Assembly: GCA_036496265.1 (NCBI GenBank)
Contig: DASXLL010000010.1
Coordinates: 1-14,564 of the forward strand
Direction: 5' to 3'
Source of the DNA: CAYLLN01 sp036496265
GTDB lineage: Bacteria > Planctomycetota > Planctomycetia > Pirellulales > Pirellulaceae
DNA: 14,564 nt
Of the stretch, positions 13,684 to 14,564 are shown one piece after another. The position numbers were made by a program, and so were the translations under genes. Positions within the stretch are counted from its first letter, which is position 1. Each line of letters begins with the position of its first letter. Under the pieces are notes generated by a model that did not search any database, was not told the DNA's origin, and saw only the letters and a list, made by a program, of their open reading frames with translations.

Positions 13684-14065
13684 TGTCGAGGCGCACCTCG
13701 ATGCACTCGTGAACATCTGGACGTCGGCGGAATGGCTCGAGCTATGGCAAATGGTTGATTGTAAGGTGTGCAAGTTTGCGAGCGTTGGCTTGCGGTCCAC
13801 GACGCCAGATTCCGAACTCTGGAGTTTTTGCCAAACCAATCAAATGCTGTTGCTTACTGGAAATCGAAACGCCGACGGACCCGATTCGCTTGAGATGACA
13901 AGTTTGCAACGGAACACCGCACTTAGCCTTCCGGTTCTTACTTTCGGCGACCCTGACCGTGTGCTTCGTGATCGGCTTTACGCTGAGGCGGCTGCGAGCC
14001 GCATCTTGGACTATGTGGTTAGCATCAAGAACTTTCGTGGCGCGCGACGCTTGTACGTTCCTTAA
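13658..14065 (+). CDS. PIN-like (DUF5615-type) protein, probable toxin of the DUF433 pair
   Basis: The 135-residue product starts MLTILADHNVEAHLDAL, the usual N-terminus of DUF5615-like PIN-fold proteins, where the Asp in LADHN is the first metal-binding acid. Later come PDSELWSFCQTNQMLLLTGNRN (50-71), matching the second acid and the L-L-L-T-x-N-R-N turn, and DGPDSLE with further acids. PIN-fold proteins are metal-dependent RNases. Similar proteins are sometimes labelled ACP S-malonyltransferase in databases, which looks like a misnomer, since no such fold or GHSxG motif is present. An in-frame ATG at 13649 would add three residues. The gene overlaps the DUF433 gene by 26 bases. The upstream part of the frame, from 13442, is the shadow of DUF433 and is excluded. 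Confidence 0.75.
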   Translation: MLTILADHNVEAHLDALVNIWTSAEWLELWQMVDCKVCKFASVGLRSTTPDSELWSFCQTNQMLLLTGNRNADGPDSLEMTSLQRNTALSLPVLTFGDPDRVLRDRLYAEAAASRILDYVVSIKNFRGARRLYVP

Positions 14066-14085
14066 ACGACTAACCGAAGCTTGGA

Positions 14086-14564
14086 ATGAAATCTGCCTTC
14101 GACGAACTCTGCTCCCTCTCCCGCGAAGCCGCGCTCATCGAATCGGTCGAAGCGGCGCTAGGCTGGGATGAGCGAACCTACATGCCGCTCGCGGCCGGTG
14201 AATACCGCGCAGAGCAGATGACGTATTTGACGGGGCTCGCGCATCAGAAACGGACGAGCAAGCGGCTGGGGGAATTGCTTGGCGAGCTATCGTCAAGTGA
14301 TTTAGCCAAGGACCACCACAGCGACGCTGGGGCGACGATTCGCGAGCTGAAACGGCAATACGACAAGAAGGTGAAACTGCCGCAGACTTTGGTCGAGGAA
14401 ATAACGCGGGCCAGCGTCCTGGGACAACAGGCCTGGGTAAAGGCGCGGCAGGATAATGATTTTGCGTCGTTTGCTCCGCACGTCGAAAAGCTATTTCATC
14501 TCAAGCGCCAGCAGGCCGAATGCCTCGGTTATGAGAAAGACGCTTACGACGCGCTGCTCGACGA
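14086..14564 (+). CDS. M32 metallocarboxypeptidase (carboxypeptidase Taq type), N-terminal part
   Basis: The frame from ATG at 14086 is open to the window edge and gives 159 complete codons. The start MKSAFDELCSLSREAALIES, then AALGWDERTYMPLAAGEYRAEQM, is the typical N-terminus of M32 carboxypeptidases (L-x-W-D-x-x-T-x-M-P and R-A-E-Q). The later segments KVKLPQTLVEEITRAS and WVKARQDNDFASFAPHVEKL also match, as does the helical, charged character. M32 enzymes are cytoplasmic, zinc-dependent exopeptidases with an HExxH site; that site lies beyond the window, so catalytic integrity cannot be judged. The gene starts 20 bases after the PIN-like stop and has only a weak binding site. Confidence 0.9.
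   Translation, partial: MKSAFDELCSLSREAALIESVEAALGWDERTYMPLAAGEYRAEQMTYLTGLAHQKRTSKRLGELLGELSSSDLAKDHHSDAGATIRELKRQYDKKVKLPQTLVEEITRASVLGQQAWVKARQDNDFASFAPHVEKLFHLKRQQAECLGYEKDAYDALLD

Noticed and set aside
1..14564. CRISPR array, tRNA, rRNA or insertion sequence
   Set aside because: No regularly spaced repeats, no tRNA-like cloverleaf or rRNA sequence, and no transposase was recognised.

Overview
The window looks like chromosomal DNA of a planctomycete, probably of the Pirellulales type. The main evidence is one protein joining the planctomycete cytochrome-C domain to DUF1549 and DUF1553, with a DUF1501 protein just downstream. Supporting evidence is a Tat-exported Gfo/Idh/MocA oxidoreductase, a DUF1080 protein, many exported proteins, GC-rich genes and often weak ribosome binding sites. 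This is an inference from gene families; no rRNA or other phylogenetic marker is present.

Layout. Positions 1-8234 carry genes only on the minus strand, and 8347-14564 only on the plus strand, so there is one divergence point at about 8235-8346. Reading left to right on the minus strand: the N-terminal part of a DUF433 antitoxin-like protein (cut by the window edge); a small lipoprotein and an exported HExxH metallopeptidase-like protein, probably co-transcribed; a 313-base intergenic stretch with three hairpins; a GH75 chitosanase-like protein; an acetamidase/formamidase-family protein; a MazF-like toxin with its overlapping antitoxin; a secreted DUF1080 protein; a Tat-exported Gfo/Idh/MocA oxidoreductase; and a small four-helix membrane protein. 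On the plus strand: a PSCyt1-DUF1549-DUF1553 protein, an unrecognised protein that may be a beta-propeller, a DUF1501 protein, a DUF433/PIN-like toxin-antitoxin-like pair, and the first 159 codons of an M32 metallocarboxypeptidase.

How the genes fit together. The PSCyt/DUF1501 pair is a signature planctomycete unit thought to act outside the cytoplasm, but its biochemistry is unproven. The DUF1080 and Gfo/Idh/MocA genes are frequent neighbours in this phylum and fit an oxidise-then-cleave route for sugars or glycosides. The GH75-like and amidase genes may also serve polysaccharide or amide breakdown, but no single pathway links them. Three toxin-antitoxin-type loci in 14.5 kb suggest a region open to gene gain.

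The most notable points are a 57-bp near-perfect palindrome (two 23-bp arms) inserted in frame in the DUF1553 gene, and a lower-GC gene of unknown function fitted between the DUF1553 and DUF1501 genes with almost no spacing. No CRISPR array, tRNA, rRNA or transposase was seen.
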